Shown here piece by piece: positions 16,756 to 25,504 of a DNA stretch of 41,032 nt (the first letter of the stretch is position 1; each line of letters opens with the position of its first letter). The notes beneath the pieces are model-generated. The model searched no databases and was not told the origin of the DNA. It saw only the letters and a program-made list of their open reading frames with translations. The position numbers and the translations under genes are program-made. Source of the stretch: Porphyromonadaceae bacterium UBA7207 (GTDB taxonomy: Bacteria; Bacteroidota; Bacteroidia; Bacteroidales; Muribaculaceae). The DNA is taken from NCBI GenBank assembly GCA_002490635.1, contig DKUJ01000008.1:1-41032 (forward strand), given 5' to 3'.

Positions 16756-17532
16756 CTACATTCCGAAGAGTTCCGACGGTATTTTGCCCGCGGCGTTGAA
16801 CACACGGGCGATATGCCCGGCTTCGAGCATGTCGCACACCGGCATGTGGAGCAGGTGTGGAGTATCGATAAGAGCTATATCGTCGGCAAGGTTAACGGCG
16901 ATATCCAGTTCATGTGTAGAGAAAACGATGCACTTGCCGTGGCTGTGCGCCAGCTCGGCAAGCAATGTACACAGTTCGTAGCGGTTGGGCAGGTCGAGGA
17001 ACGAGGTTGGCTCATCCATAAGAATAAGCGGTGTGTCCTGGGCAAGCGCCCGGGCTATCATCACACGCTGGCATTCGCCATCGCTCATGGATGCCACCCG
17101 GCGGCCGGCGAATGAACTCATGCCCACCGCTTCGAGAGCGCTCTCTACAGCCGCGATATCGGCATCGCAGAGGCGACCTATCCAATTGGTATGCGGAGCC
17201 CGCCCCATCGCCACGATGTCGAAACAGCTCATGGCGCCGATTCGTGTGCGCTCGGTGCTTACGAAGGCCATAAGCCTCGCACGCCTGGCGGCGGACAACA
17301 TGGCGATATCATGGCCGGCGACACTGATAGAACCATCATAGCGGCCAAGCCCGGCCATTGCCCTCAGCAAAGTGGATTTGCCGCTGCCGTTGCGTCCGAG
17401 TAAAGCCGTAAGCGAAGAGGCTACGAAAGAGGTATCGACATCACAAAGCAACTTCCGCTTGCCGAAACCTATGCCCAGCCCGCGCAACGACATCAGAGAA
17501 CTGCCGTTCACCGGTTTTTCAAGACTATCCAT
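16756..17532 (-). CDS. btuD: Cobalamin ABC importer, ATP-binding protein
   Basis: A 258-residue ABC ATPase with Walker A GRNGSGKST (46-54), a Q-loop in VSTERTRIG, signature MSDGECQRVMIARAL (a SDGE variant of SGGQ), Walker B LILMDEP and an H-loop in VFSTHELDIA. This is the FecE/BtuD type that drives type II importers. It is the last gene of the riboswitch-led B12 operon and directly follows the permease, so cobalamin is the inferred substrate. I use the ATG at 17532, which overlaps btuC by 25 bases. An ATG at 17493 (MSLRGLGIGFG) would also fit and leave a 14-base gap. A longer frame to 17730 is an antisense-like extension inside btuC. Confidence 0.87.
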   Translation of the reverse strand: MDSLEKPVNGSSLMSLRGLGIGFGKRKLLCDVDTSFVASSLTALLGRNGSGKSTLLRAMAGLGRYDGSISVAGHDIAMLSAARRARLMAFVSTERTRIGAMSCFDIVAMGRAPHTNWIGRLCDADIAAVESALEAVGMSSFAGRRVASMSDGECQRVMIARALAQDTPLILMDEPTSFLDLPNRYELCTLLAELAHSHGKCIVFSTHELDIAVNLADDIALIDTPHLLHMPVCDMLEAGHIARVFNAAGKIPSELFGM

Positions 17533-18488
17533 ACCACTATTGGAATTCCGAGTAGAGAAGTCACCGCATTTACAGGGATACCGAAGGCCTTGGAGACAAT
17601 ATCGCATCCGACCATGACTACGGCTCCGGCAAGGACAGCCGCCGGCATGAGCACACGGTGGTCGCTGTCGGCAACAATAAGACGTGCCACATGCGGCATA
17701 GCCAGTCCGATGAACCCTATAGGGCCACAAAAAGCCGTGACACCTCCGGCCAGAAGAACCGTCGAGGTGTATATCACAGCCCTTGTGCGGCTTACGTTCA
17801 ATCCCATGGTCAGGGCATACTCCTCGCCGAAAAGCAACATGTTAAGTGGTTTCAGAGCAGCCACAGCCAGGACAAGACCGACGGCTACAGTCGCCGCAAG
17901 CACGGCAAGCTGTACCGGGGTTACATCGCCAAGGGAGCCCATGGTCCATATCACATAGGCTTTCAATGCATTCTCGTCGCTCAGGTACTGAAGAATCTGC
18001 ACGACGGCACCTACCCCGGAGGCTATCATCATGCCGAGAATGAGTATTACCATTATATCCCGCATGCGGCGCCCCACAGCAGCGACAAGCACCATAACCG
18101 CCGCCGCTCCCGCCCATGCCGCTCCCGCTATTCCGAGCGCACCGGCCGAGGCGCCGAACACAGGAGCACCGAGAATGAAAACCGCCACACCCAGACTCGC
18201 CCCCGAACTGACTCCAAGAACATATGGCCCGGCAAGCGGATTACGGAACAAGGTCTGCATCTGCAGGCCTGCACATGCAAGAGCCGCACCGGAAAGCACT
18301 GCCACAATTGCTTTGACAAGCCTTATATCGCGCACAATAACAGCCGTAGTTCTCGGCACTTCGCCGCCGGTAAGCGCCGCCAATACATCCGCCAGGGAAA
18401 TATCTGCTCCGCCATGGCAAAGATCTATACCCACCAGCAGAGGCAACAGCAGAAAAAGAACCGTGAATGCGATTGCCTTGCGGGTCAT
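17508..18488 (-). CDS. btuC: Cobalamin ABC importer, FecCD/BtuC permease
   Basis: The 326-residue protein has about ten membrane segments and the FecCD family motifs: LVKAIVAVLSGAALACAGLQMQTLFRNPLAGPYVLGVSSGASLG near the N-terminus and GPIGFIGLAMPHVAR (the coupling loop that meets the ATPase) near residue 250. It moves the corrinoid delivered by BtuF across the inner membrane. Its ATG overlaps the btuF stop as ATGA and it overlaps btuD, so the three importer genes are tightly coupled. The family also carries siderophores and heme; the riboswitch and BtuB/BtuG/BtuH neighbours point to cobalamin. Confidence 0.9.
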   Translation of the reverse strand: MTRKAIAFTVLFLLLPLLVGIDLCHGGADISLADVLAALTGGEVPRTTAVIVRDIRLVKAIVAVLSGAALACAGLQMQTLFRNPLAGPYVLGVSSGASLGVAVFILGAPVFGASAGALGIAGAAWAGAAAVMVLVAAVGRRMRDIMVILILGMMIASGVGAVVQILQYLSDENALKAYVIWTMGSLGDVTPVQLAVLAATVAVGLVLAVAALKPLNMLLFGEEYALTMGLNVSRTRAVIYTSTVLLAGGVTAFCGPIGFIGLAMPHVARLIVADSDHRVLMPAAVLAGAVVMVGCDIVSKAFGIPVNAVTSLLGIPIVVWIVLKNR

Positions 18489-19681
18489 TGCAGCCGGAGG
18501 TAATAGTAAAGGCTGTCGGGGTCGGCCACAGCTGCCCCGGGATGGAAAATGCTGAACAGATCGGCAAGCACTACATCAGGGCGCACAGTCCCGCTCTCGA
18601 AATAGTCGTTGCCTCCACCGGGCTGCATGCGTCTGGTGTTGTTGAACACACGTCCGGACACTACCGGTTTCGTTCCGGCAAGCCTCGGAGCCATGGCCAG
18701 CAGTTCAGCCATTGTAGTGGCTGTTCCGGTGTTGACCCATATATCGGCGCTGTCGGCCAGCAGGAACACCTCCTCGAAATCCACCGGCCGTGAAGTCGCC
18801 CCGGGATTGCCGCTGTAGATATACCGGCCGCCGGCGTCGGCTATCATCCTCGCCACGTTGCTTTCGCTGCCGGCCATATACCAAGATCCGGAATATGGCG
18901 CGTTTATCATCACCGACGGAAGTTCCGTCTGCGTGGAATCGAGATACTGCCGGATATGCCGCACCAGACTTTCATATCGGTTTTCAATATGGCTCATCGC
19001 CCTTTCGGCCTGTGTGCCCCTCCCGGCGATATAGCCTGCGGCTACAATCCACTCGGCTTTTCCGAGAGGTGTGCTGTCGGCATGCTCTCCTATGTATGTG
19101 TACGGTATCCCGAGAGACTCGAGTTTGGATTCCATGGCCGATGCCGATGTTATTCCGTATAGCAAAACAAGGTCGGGAGACAGCGCGGCGAGTTTTTCAT
19201 AATCCACATTTCCTTCGTAGCCAACATCGGCGCTATCGTCGAAACGGCTGCGCAATGTATCGTTGGAAAGATAACGCAGCCCCGAAAGTCCCACGAGAGC
19301 ATCGGCTGCCAACCCGGCGCTGTCGGCAGTGGCAAGCATGGCAATCTGTGTCGTCGACATCGCAACAATGCGCCGTGCGCAACCATCGACCACCTGACCT
19401 GTATATCCCGCGGGGATGTCCTCGCCCGGGGCAAGCAACAACAGACGGCGGGCATCGGCCACGCTGTCGGCACCCTGCCATGGCGTATGGACCGTAAGCA
19501 TAAGACTGGCGCCGCCGTCGCTTCTTCCGTCGACAGCAAAGCCGCCGCTATGCCTCGGATGGTACACGGCCCGGTCGAAGCCATAGTCGGACACGGCATC
19601 GGAACCGCCGTCGCAAGCCGCTGCCACAACAACCAGGACACAGGCCGCGCATATGCGCCCAAAGAATCTATTCAAAAACAT
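18485..19681 (-). CDS. btuF: Corrinoid-binding lipoprotein, BtuF-like
   Basis: A 398-residue lipoprotein with lipobox VVVAAAC (Cys about residue 20). The periplasmic-binding fold of class III appears as IVAMSTTQIAMLATADSAGL and VGYEGNVDYEKLAALSPDLVLLYG, the typical 'identify the metal-chelate claim' pattern of BtuF/FhuD/FepB proteins, and a second lobe contains PSVMINAPYSGSWYMAGSESNVARMIADAGG. It hands cobalamin from the outer-membrane transporter to BtuC. The start is the ATG at 19681, since the open frame before it (to 20173) lies inside btuG and has no family likeness. The gap to btuG is 71 bases, the largest inside the operon, and shows no convincing second promoter. Confidence 0.85.
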   Translation of the reverse strand: MFLNRFFGRICAACVLVVVAAACDGGSDAVSDYGFDRAVYHPRHSGGFAVDGRSDGGASLMLTVHTPWQGADSVADARRLLLLAPGEDIPAGYTGQVVDGCARRIVAMSTTQIAMLATADSAGLAADALVGLSGLRYLSNDTLRSRFDDSADVGYEGNVDYEKLAALSPDLVLLYGITSASAMESKLESLGIPYTYIGEHADSTPLGKAEWIVAAGYIAGRGTQAERAMSHIENRYESLVRHIRQYLDSTQTELPSVMINAPYSGSWYMAGSESNVARMIADAGGRYIYSGNPGATSRPVDFEEVFLLADSADIWVNTGTATTMAELLAMAPRLAGTKPVVSGRVFNNTRRMQPGGGNDYFESGTVRPDVVLADLFSIFHPGAAVADPDSLYYYLRLQ

Positions 19682-19752
19682 GGTTTTATCTTTTCGGCAT
19701 AAAACGCCACACGAAATTAACAAAATTTCAGCAGAGTCCGCTAAACAAATCT

Positions 19753-20898
19753 TTAATAAAACACAATCTTCGAAGGAATATCGCCCGTCCGCTGAGACCA
19801 TTTGCGCACACCTTCCGGCGAATAGCAGTGCAGATAGCCGGGATTCACATAATTGCGCGCATCCGTGATGTATATTTCCTTGCTCACAGGATTCACTGCA
19901 ATTCCGTATGGAACCGTTATGTCCTTTTCCGTGCCGTCGGTTATGAAGCCGGTGTTCACACACTCCAGTCGCCGGGTATCGAAGATTGCGAACTGCCTGT
20001 CCTTGCCGTCGGCCGAATAGCCGATTGCTCCGGATACGGTATACAGCGAGTCGCCGGCCATGAAGAAGTCGCCGACGGGGTGGTCGAAGGACTTGAGCAC
20101 AGTGCGCGTGGCCGGATCGTAGACATACAGCCTCGACGGCGTGTCGAAATAATCCCCCCGGGAGCTTATCCACAGACGCCCACCGGAATCAGCGGCGATT
20201 AGAGCGAGGTTGATGCCGATTTCCACATTCCCGACAAAGCGCATTTCCGAAGCGTCGATAACGGAAACCGTGTTCTCGTAGTTCGGCACCATATATCCGC
20301 CGGAATTGGCCACATATATCATGCCGTCGCAAACGGCGATACCGTCCGGCTGGAATCCGACCTCTACCCTCGCGGTCTCCTGCATGGTAGCGGTATCAAT
20401 CCGCGCCACGAACCCTCTTTGTCTGTAGTCGGGATTGATTTCCACCGGGCCGGCATATGATGTAACGTATGCATAGCGCCCGTCGAAGGCTATATAGCGG
20501 CAGTTGGGAATGTCGATCTGCCCGAGCCGTCGGGCGGTTTTAAGGTCCAGGACCTCCACCTTGTTCGAGCAGTTGACCACCACCCACAGCTTCGACCCGT
20601 AGGCAGCCATATCGTTGCCGACATCACCGAGTTCCTTAGGCACATCCGGGTTGGCCTGGGCATAGATATTGCGCAGATAGCTGCCGTCGGCAAAGGAATA
20701 TCTGTCGAGAGAGGACTTGTTCGAACCCATGTTACCCTCATTGAGAAGATAGAATCCGGTAAGCTGAATCCGCTGAGTCTCTCCCGGATGCTCCTCTTCG
20801 GGCAGAATTATCTGTTCTCCGTCGCGACACGACACGAATGCGGACAGTGCAAGCACCGGCGCGATGCCTGCCAAAACGAATTTCTTTAAAAGTTCCAT
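19753..20898 (-). CDS. btuG: Surface lipoprotein with YncE-like beta-propeller, BtuG-like
   Basis: The 381-residue lipoprotein has its lipid-bearing cysteine at residue 24 (LSAFVSC). The mature protein is a chain of propeller blades: FYLLNEGNMGSNKSSLD, MAAYGSKLWVVVNCSNKVEVLD, GIAVCDGMIYVANSG, TVSVIDASEM and PYGIAVNPVSKEIYITDARN. This is the DUF5074/YncE-like family that includes Bacteroides BtuG, a surface protein that binds vitamin B12 extremely tightly and caps BtuB. Its start overlaps the end of btuB by 13 bases, so lid and barrel are made together. Family and operon context agree; direct binding residues cannot be judged from sequence. Confidence 0.85.
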   Translation of the reverse strand: MELLKKFVLAGIAPVLALSAFVSCRDGEQIILPEEEHPGETQRIQLTGFYLLNEGNMGSNKSSLDRYSFADGSYLRNIYAQANPDVPKELGDVGNDMAAYGSKLWVVVNCSNKVEVLDLKTARRLGQIDIPNCRYIAFDGRYAYVTSYAGPVEINPDYRQRGFVARIDTATMQETARVEVGFQPDGIAVCDGMIYVANSGGYMVPNYENTVSVIDASEMRFVGNVEIGINLALIAADSGGRLWISSRGDYFDTPSRLYVYDPATRTVLKSFDHPVGDFFMAGDSLYTVSGAIGYSADGKDRQFAIFDTRRLECVNTGFITDGTEKDITVPYGIAVNPVSKEIYITDARNYVNPGYLHCYSPEGVRKWSQRTGDIPSKIVFY

Positions 20899-22946
20899 TG
20901 TGCTATTACTTTATAATTGCGTCCCGGCATGGGATAGTTGCGTATGACTTCGTACTGCTGGTCGGCGAGATTGTTTATTTCGAGAGAAATCCTCAACATC
21001 GTATTCCCTAATCCGAAAGAGTAGGCGGCCGATATATCCGATGTGTACCACGGCTGGATATGGTTTTCCGGTATGTTCGAAGAATTATCCCATCTCTGGC
21101 CGGTATATATCCAGCTGTAATTGATGTCCACGCCATGCCACTGCAGGCCAGCTGCCACTGCCGCCGCATGCCTGGGAATGTATGCTATCTGCCCCTTGTA
21201 GGTTCCGGCATCGTCGCGGCAGTCTGTGGGGTCGCTGTAGTCCAGAGCCGACTGCCAGGTGTAAGTGAGCCGCATGCGTCCCGTGATTTCGGCAGGCAGG
21301 TTCAGCATTGTGGTAATTCCCAAGTCGACACCTCTGATTTTCACGAGTCCCAGATTCATCATCATCCACCGATACTGCCCGTTGCCCTTTGGAACCGCTA
21401 TTATCTTGTCGACAATATGGTTGTAGTACGCATCCGCCGAAAATTCCAGCATGGCAAGCAATGTGGCGATGTTCTCCACACGCCATGTAGCGCCGATGTC
21501 GAACTGTGTGCACGTTTCCGGGTCTAAAGAGGCATTTCCTATGTCGGTGTAGTACAAATCGTTGAAAGTCGGCATTCTGAACGCTTTCTTCCAGTAGCAC
21601 CTCACTTCCGGCAATATGGACTTCTGAGGAATCCAGGTAACGAATACCGCCGGAGTGAATTTCAGAAAATGCCTCCTGCTTCCCGCTGATGAACTGGGCC
21701 TGGTTCTGTCATGAATACTGTTTGCCAGCAGCGATGCCCTCAGCCTCAGCCCGCCGAAGTTCAGAGCCGTAGCCACACTGCCCAACAGCTGATGCCGGCT
21801 CGGAAAAACGAACAACGCCATGTCGCTGTCGAGAGTGTTGTACTGCCAGTCGGCAGCCACGGCGATGTCCCAGAACCGGAACGGCGAATAGCGGGCCGTG
21901 GCCGACAGATACAGTTCATTCTGGTCGAAGGTGTTGTCGATAAGCATAAGAGTGGTGTCGGGATTCAGATACCGCATGTGGTCCCGGGCATACTTGCCAT
22001 TGACCATGATTTCCACATTGCCGCCATATTCCCGGCGAAACCTGCCCTGCACGAAAAAATTCCGGTCCCACTGGCGCTGCGAGTTTTTCCAAACATTGTT
22101 TACGATAGCTCCGGGAATTCCGCGCTCGGAATTGTAATAATATGCCTTAGCCATCCATGAGCCCTTGTCGACATTGCCGAACACCGAAGCCTCGGCCCGC
22201 AGGGCACGGATGTCGCCATTTCGGCGCACCGCCGTTGTATCCCATGCTATCCGACCATCGGGAAGATACTTGGAATATCTGAACCGGTAGCGCCCGGTTG
22301 AATAGGTGTATTCCACGTTGAAAGTAGCCGACACTTGTCGGCTTATGCGCCTGTCGATACGCAGCGACGGATTCAGCAGCCCGAAAGAACCGGTGCGGAA
22401 TACTACCGTGCCTGCCGTGTTGCGGCCGGAGGGAAATCGTGGCCGCCTGCTGCGGATATATATGGAGCCTGAAGAGGCGAAGTCCCTCGCCGGCTGGAAT
22501 ATTGCGGACTTCTGTCCGTTGTACAGCGCTATCTCCTCGATATTGTCAAGGGAGAAGCGCCCGAGGTCGACCTGGCCATTCTGAGCGTTACCTACAGGCA
22601 GACCGTCGTAGAACACTCCCATATGGTTAGTGCCCATGCTTCTTATATCGAGGGTCTTTATACCTCCGACACCGCCATAATCCTTGAGCTGCACACCGGC
22701 AAAATAACGCACTGCGTCGGCAACACTGTGTGCGTTGAGAGTGGCGAGATAACCGTCGCGCAACGTCTGCGGCCTCACCACCTCGCCGCTGTGGCGGCTG
22801 CCGGTCACCGTAACTTCATGCAGCATCTCCGTAGCCGCCGAATCGGCAGGCTGAGGCATAATTACCTGCCCCTGCGCGCCAATGGCACACAGAGGCAGGA
22901 CAGACACAACAGTTATGGACAGAATACTGTTCGGTGTAAATCGCAT
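20886..22946 (-). CDS. btuB: TonB-dependent cobalamin receptor, BtuB-like
   Basis: A 686-residue outer-membrane transporter. A signal peptide of about 26 residues (ending IGAQGQ) leads to a TonB-box-like region MLHEVTVTGSR. The plug domain carries SVADAVRYFAGVQLKDYGG, GIKTLDIRSMGTNHMGVFYDG and IEEIALYNGQ. A 22-strand-type barrel ends in ...RNYKVIAQWNF, with the terminal Phe that marks outer-membrane barrels. It moves corrinoids across the outer membrane using TonB energy. I start at the ATG at 22946, which shares one base with the preceding stop (TGATG); an in-frame TTG one codon upstream is less likely. There is no N-terminal carboxypeptidase-regulatory extension as in SusC-type receptors, which fits BtuB. 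Confidence 0.9.
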   Translation of the reverse strand: MRFTPNSILSITVVSVLPLCAIGAQGQVIMPQPADSAATEMLHEVTVTGSRHSGEVVRPQTLRDGYLATLNAHSVADAVRYFAGVQLKDYGGVGGIKTLDIRSMGTNHMGVFYDGLPVGNAQNGQVDLGRFSLDNIEEIALYNGQKSAIFQPARDFASSGSIYIRSRRPRFPSGRNTAGTVVFRTGSFGLLNPSLRIDRRISRQVSATFNVEYTYSTGRYRFRYSKYLPDGRIAWDTTAVRRNGDIRALRAEASVFGNVDKGSWMAKAYYYNSERGIPGAIVNNVWKNSQRQWDRNFFVQGRFRREYGGNVEIMVNGKYARDHMRYLNPDTTLMLIDNTFDQNELYLSATARYSPFRFWDIAVAADWQYNTLDSDMALFVFPSRHQLLGSVATALNFGGLRLRASLLANSIHDRTRPSSSAGSRRHFLKFTPAVFVTWIPQKSILPEVRCYWKKAFRMPTFNDLYYTDIGNASLDPETCTQFDIGATWRVENIATLLAMLEFSADAYYNHIVDKIIAVPKGNGQYRWMMMNLGLVKIRGVDLGITTMLNLPAEITGRMRLTYTWQSALDYSDPTDCRDDAGTYKGQIAYIPRHAAAVAAGLQWHGVDINYSWIYTGQRWDNSSNIPENHIQPWYTSDISAAYSFGLGNTMLRISLEINNLADQQYEVIRNYPMPGRNYKVIAQWNF

Positions 22947-24127
22947 CAATACGGGCGTCTGCTGAGTTTCCGGCGATGATTCCCTATTTCTACTATGTAG
23001 AGGGCATGTTGTCCGACGGGAACGGACTGAACACCGCCTACCGTCTGCCCCGAGAATATCCTAATGCCGGTGACCGTATAGACATTGACCGGCAGACTGC
23101 TGTCCGCCTCCAGCCACAGGTTGCCGTCGCGTCCCATCCATGCCTGCGGCACAGTGGAGTCTGCGAACACATTACCGCAACCGGAGGTTTCCGCTACAGC
23201 CTCGGGATGCAGATCTTCCGCACCGCAGACCTCCGTGGAAGTCTCGCCGAGCCAACCTGTATTCTGAAGCATACCGGACTGAACTTTTATGAAGTCGACG
23301 GACGGAAGCCACACATGGTTTCCCTGACCGTCGACAGCCCAGTCGAGTTTGAGGCCATGATCGTCGGCATTCGGAATATTATCGACATATCCCTCGCCAA
23401 AGGCGCAAGTCACCCACGACTTACCGGTCCCGCTCAGATCCACCGCATTGCCGGGGAGCAAGGTCCCCGAGAATTCCAGTGTTTCATCCCCGCACCATCC
23501 AGGCCAGTAACTCTGCCGGTGGAAAGAGTTTGCCTGTATGTACCCTTCGGGGCGCGACGGAAGGTCGGATGTCCATCGGATATAGCGCATGTCGGTGATG
23601 GCCCTGTCGTCGGGCGAGGGAACAGCCGTATGGTTATCGGCAGGTTTGTGATACACAATAGTGAAATTGTGCACAGTGGCCTCGCTGTCGCATTCACTGC
23701 CGGCCAGCTCATACCATACGTCGTCGGGCAGTCCGTTGCCGTTGGTGTCGCGGCTCACCCACACCACCCCTGGCTCACAGCTTCCGCCGTTGAGTTCCTT
23801 GTCGGAGATGAACGCATTACCGTAGATTTTCAGGTCATATTCACCACGCACATTCACCAGCGGATGGTCGAATCCGAACACCACATATCCGCCGAATGCG
23901 CCAAGGCATATCATACCCGGTGTGGCACTACCCGCCAGTTGCTCCTGTGCGGCATCCAGAACATCCTGGCTGCTTTGTCCGTCGTTCCACGCAGGCATAG
24001 TGTTTATAAACTGCCCCGGCGCGGGCTTGTAGTCGTAGACCTTGCTTATAAACGGCGACACTGCGCCCGAAAGCAAGGGCAGAACACCCGTGAAAACAGC
24101 TACTGCCGCTCTTGCCATGCTTTTCAT
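22946..24127 (-). CDS. Unnamed secreted protein of the B12 operon with C-terminal sorting-like domain
   Basis: The function is not known to me. The 393-residue product has a signal peptide (about residues 1-22, no lipobox) and a compact beta-rich body of about 300 residues with many Trp, Asp and Asn. The body includes a calcium-loop-like DTNGNGLPDD, VWYELAGSECD, a SFHRQSYWPGWCGDETLEFSG block and six or more cysteines. The last 60 residues (LWLEADSSLPVNVYTVTGIRIFSG ... GQHALYIVEIGN...) look like a type A sorting domain: hydrophobic strand, 'GxRI' turn and a final 'LYIVEI' strand. It overlaps both neighbours by one to four bases (btuH upstream, btuB downstream), so it is an integral part of the B12 locus, probably at the cell surface. 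Confidence 0.8.
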   Translation of the reverse strand: MKSMARAAVAVFTGVLPLLSGAVSPFISKVYDYKPAPGQFINTMPAWNDGQSSQDVLDAAQEQLAGSATPGMICLGAFGGYVVFGFDHPLVNVRGEYDLKIYGNAFISDKELNGGSCEPGVVWVSRDTNGNGLPDDVWYELAGSECDSEATVHNFTIVYHKPADNHTAVPSPDDRAITDMRYIRWTSDLPSRPEGYIQANSFHRQSYWPGWCGDETLEFSGTLLPGNAVDLSGTGKSWVTCAFGEGYVDNIPNADDHGLKLDWAVDGQGNHVWLPSVDFIKVQSGMLQNTGWLGETSTEVCGAEDLHPEAVAETSGCGNVFADSTVPQAWMGRDGNLWLEADSSLPVNVYTVTGIRIFSGQTVGGVQSVPVGQHALYIVEIGNHRRKLSRRPY

Positions 24128-25134
24128 CTTGCGATTTTGCGCGAAGCGTTTCCGGCTCTGACAACGTATATTCCATGATCAAGCGATGCCACCGAAAATT
24201 CCGAGGCCTCGACACTCATCACCTTATTGCCGGCCACATCATACACGATGGCAAAATCGGCATTTACAAGACGTACCATCGCATCAGCCTTGTCGTAGCT
24301 TATTTTGGCGCCCTTGGAAACAGCCTCGGATTCCGCTCCCGTAGTGGACTTGGCGGGCTTCACCATAAGCTTGTCGAGGCAGAAATAACTCGGGGTGTTG
24401 TCGCCATAGGCTCCGCTGTCGGTGCTCTTGACCGAAAACCATATGGTGTTCACCTCTCCAAGCTCCGAGAGGTCGACGTATTTCCATCCTCTTGTCGTTG
24501 TAAGATCTCCATTGGCATATGCGGCGAGCTGCACATCAATGCTTTTCTCTTCGTCTCTGGAGTTTACACCGTGGATTGTGAGTGTGTACTTGTCTCCGTT
24601 GTTAAAAGCGCGCGCGAACCCGTCGCCATCGGAAACAGAATAAAAAGTGTAGCTGTTGAGGCATACGTAGACACCTACAGCCTCGTGGTCTTCGCCATCG
24701 GACATGACAACTTCGGCTGGATGCTGCGCGAAGTAACTGTTGGCGAAAGCCACCAGGTATGGAATCGAGGGAGAAACCACAGGAGCACCGAATTCATCGA
24801 GTTTCACACTACCGTTCTCGTCGAGCACGATTCCGCCCTTGGCCATGTTGCTGAACTGATAGGTCAGGAAGTCTTCTCGTTTCGAGTTGTCGGCGCTGTT
24901 GGATACCGTGAATCCCCACCAGGTATTGTAGTCGCCCATGGAATTGTGCAGGAATGTGTAGATCTGGCTGTCGATGGTGTATTCGTCGTCGTTGTAGGTG
25001 CCGGTCCATGCACCGTTTTCACTATCGAACTCCAGGGGGATTTCGGTGTTGCTGAGGTCGAGGGTAATGATATTGTTCTGAGCGCTTGCCAAAAGGGCGA
25101 GCGCACTGAATACGGCAATGATAAAACTTCTCAT
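24124..25134 (-). CDS. btuH: DUF4465-type secreted protein, BtuH-like
   Basis: The 336-residue protein is the first gene after the cobalamin riboswitch. Family features are an aromatic motif TWWGFTVSNSAD, the YQFSNMAKGG segment, PYLVAFANSYF, CLNSYTFYSVSDGDGFARAF and YFCLDKLMVKP, which I recognise as DUF4465. DUF4465 proteins of gut Bacteroides (BtuH) are B12-binding surface lipoproteins. Here the signal peptide (MRSFIIAVFSALALLASAQ) has no lipobox cysteine. The C-terminal 60 residues (FAIVYDVAGNKVMSV ... LDHGIYVVRAGNASRKIAR) resemble a type A sorting domain instead. I infer surface delivery by type IX secretion rather than by lipidation. The start is the ATG at 25134, about 165 bases beyond the aptamer core. 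Confidence 0.8.
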   Translation of the reverse strand: MRSFIIAVFSALALLASAQNNIITLDLSNTEIPLEFDSENGAWTGTYNDDEYTIDSQIYTFLHNSMGDYNTWWGFTVSNSADNSKREDFLTYQFSNMAKGGIVLDENGSVKLDEFGAPVVSPSIPYLVAFANSYFAQHPAEVVMSDGEDHEAVGVYVCLNSYTFYSVSDGDGFARAFNNGDKYTLTIHGVNSRDEEKSIDVQLAAYANGDLTTTRGWKYVDLSELGEVNTIWFSVKSTDSGAYGDNTPSYFCLDKLMVKPAKSTTGAESEAVSKGAKISYDKADAMVRLVNADFAIVYDVAGNKVMSVEASEFSVASLDHGIYVVRAGNASRKIAR

Positions 25135-25299
25135 TTTGTGATAGTTGGTTTTGGTTTGACATTAAATATCCCGGTCGAGCCTGCCTCACAGCAACTCAAT
25201 CGGGACTGCGTAATATCCTTGCCAAAACCATTGCCGCACAGAATAGCCATGCCGCAAGGCTTTGCACGGCCAACCCAATTCCCGGGGCTACTGCGATGC

Positions 25300-25475
25300 A
25301 GCGAAACGGCAGGTCTTCTGACTTATCCCGGACCATCGCGCCTTCCCGACGCCAATGCGTCAGTGACTTTTATGCGATGACTTTTGTCCGACGACTGCGC
25401 ACATCGTCGGACGGGAATTACAGCAGCGGGTACTGTCGGGGAATCACACCCCGTTCCCTTGCCAGGCTCGGCGCT
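25300..25475 (-). ncRNA. Cobalamin riboswitch aptamer
   Basis: The minus strand carries the B12 box AAGTCAGAAGACCTGCC (25308-25324). Before it lie the other conserved parts in order: CAAGGGAACGGGGTGTGATTC, ACAGTACCCGCTGCTGTAA, CACTGACGC and GGGAAGGCGCGATGG. This is the cobalamin (RF00174-type) layout and spacing. Downstream, up to the btuH ATG, I see no hairpin followed by a U-run, so control by ribosome access or by Rho is more likely than an intrinsic terminator. Cobalamin should repress the whole uptake operon. Confidence 0.93.
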
Positions 25476-25504
25476 ACCGCCGGCATGGCTTACCATTTCG
25501 ACGA

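Noticed and set aside
17533..17730. 66-codon upstream extension of btuD
   Set aside because: It overlaps the coding end of btuC and is Cys/Arg rich with no ABC-family counterpart.
19682..20173. 164-codon upstream extension of btuF in the same frame
   Set aside because: It lies within btuG in another frame, has low-complexity Arg/Cys/Gly-rich sequence with no family match, and would bury the lipoprotein signal that starts at 19681.
22976..25380. Two long open frames (400 and 422 codons) on the plus strand opposite the unnamed B12-operon gene and btuH
   Set aside because: They are antisense frames kept open by the codon bias of high-GC genes. They lack signal peptides, recognisable domains or promoters, and one runs through the riboswitch.
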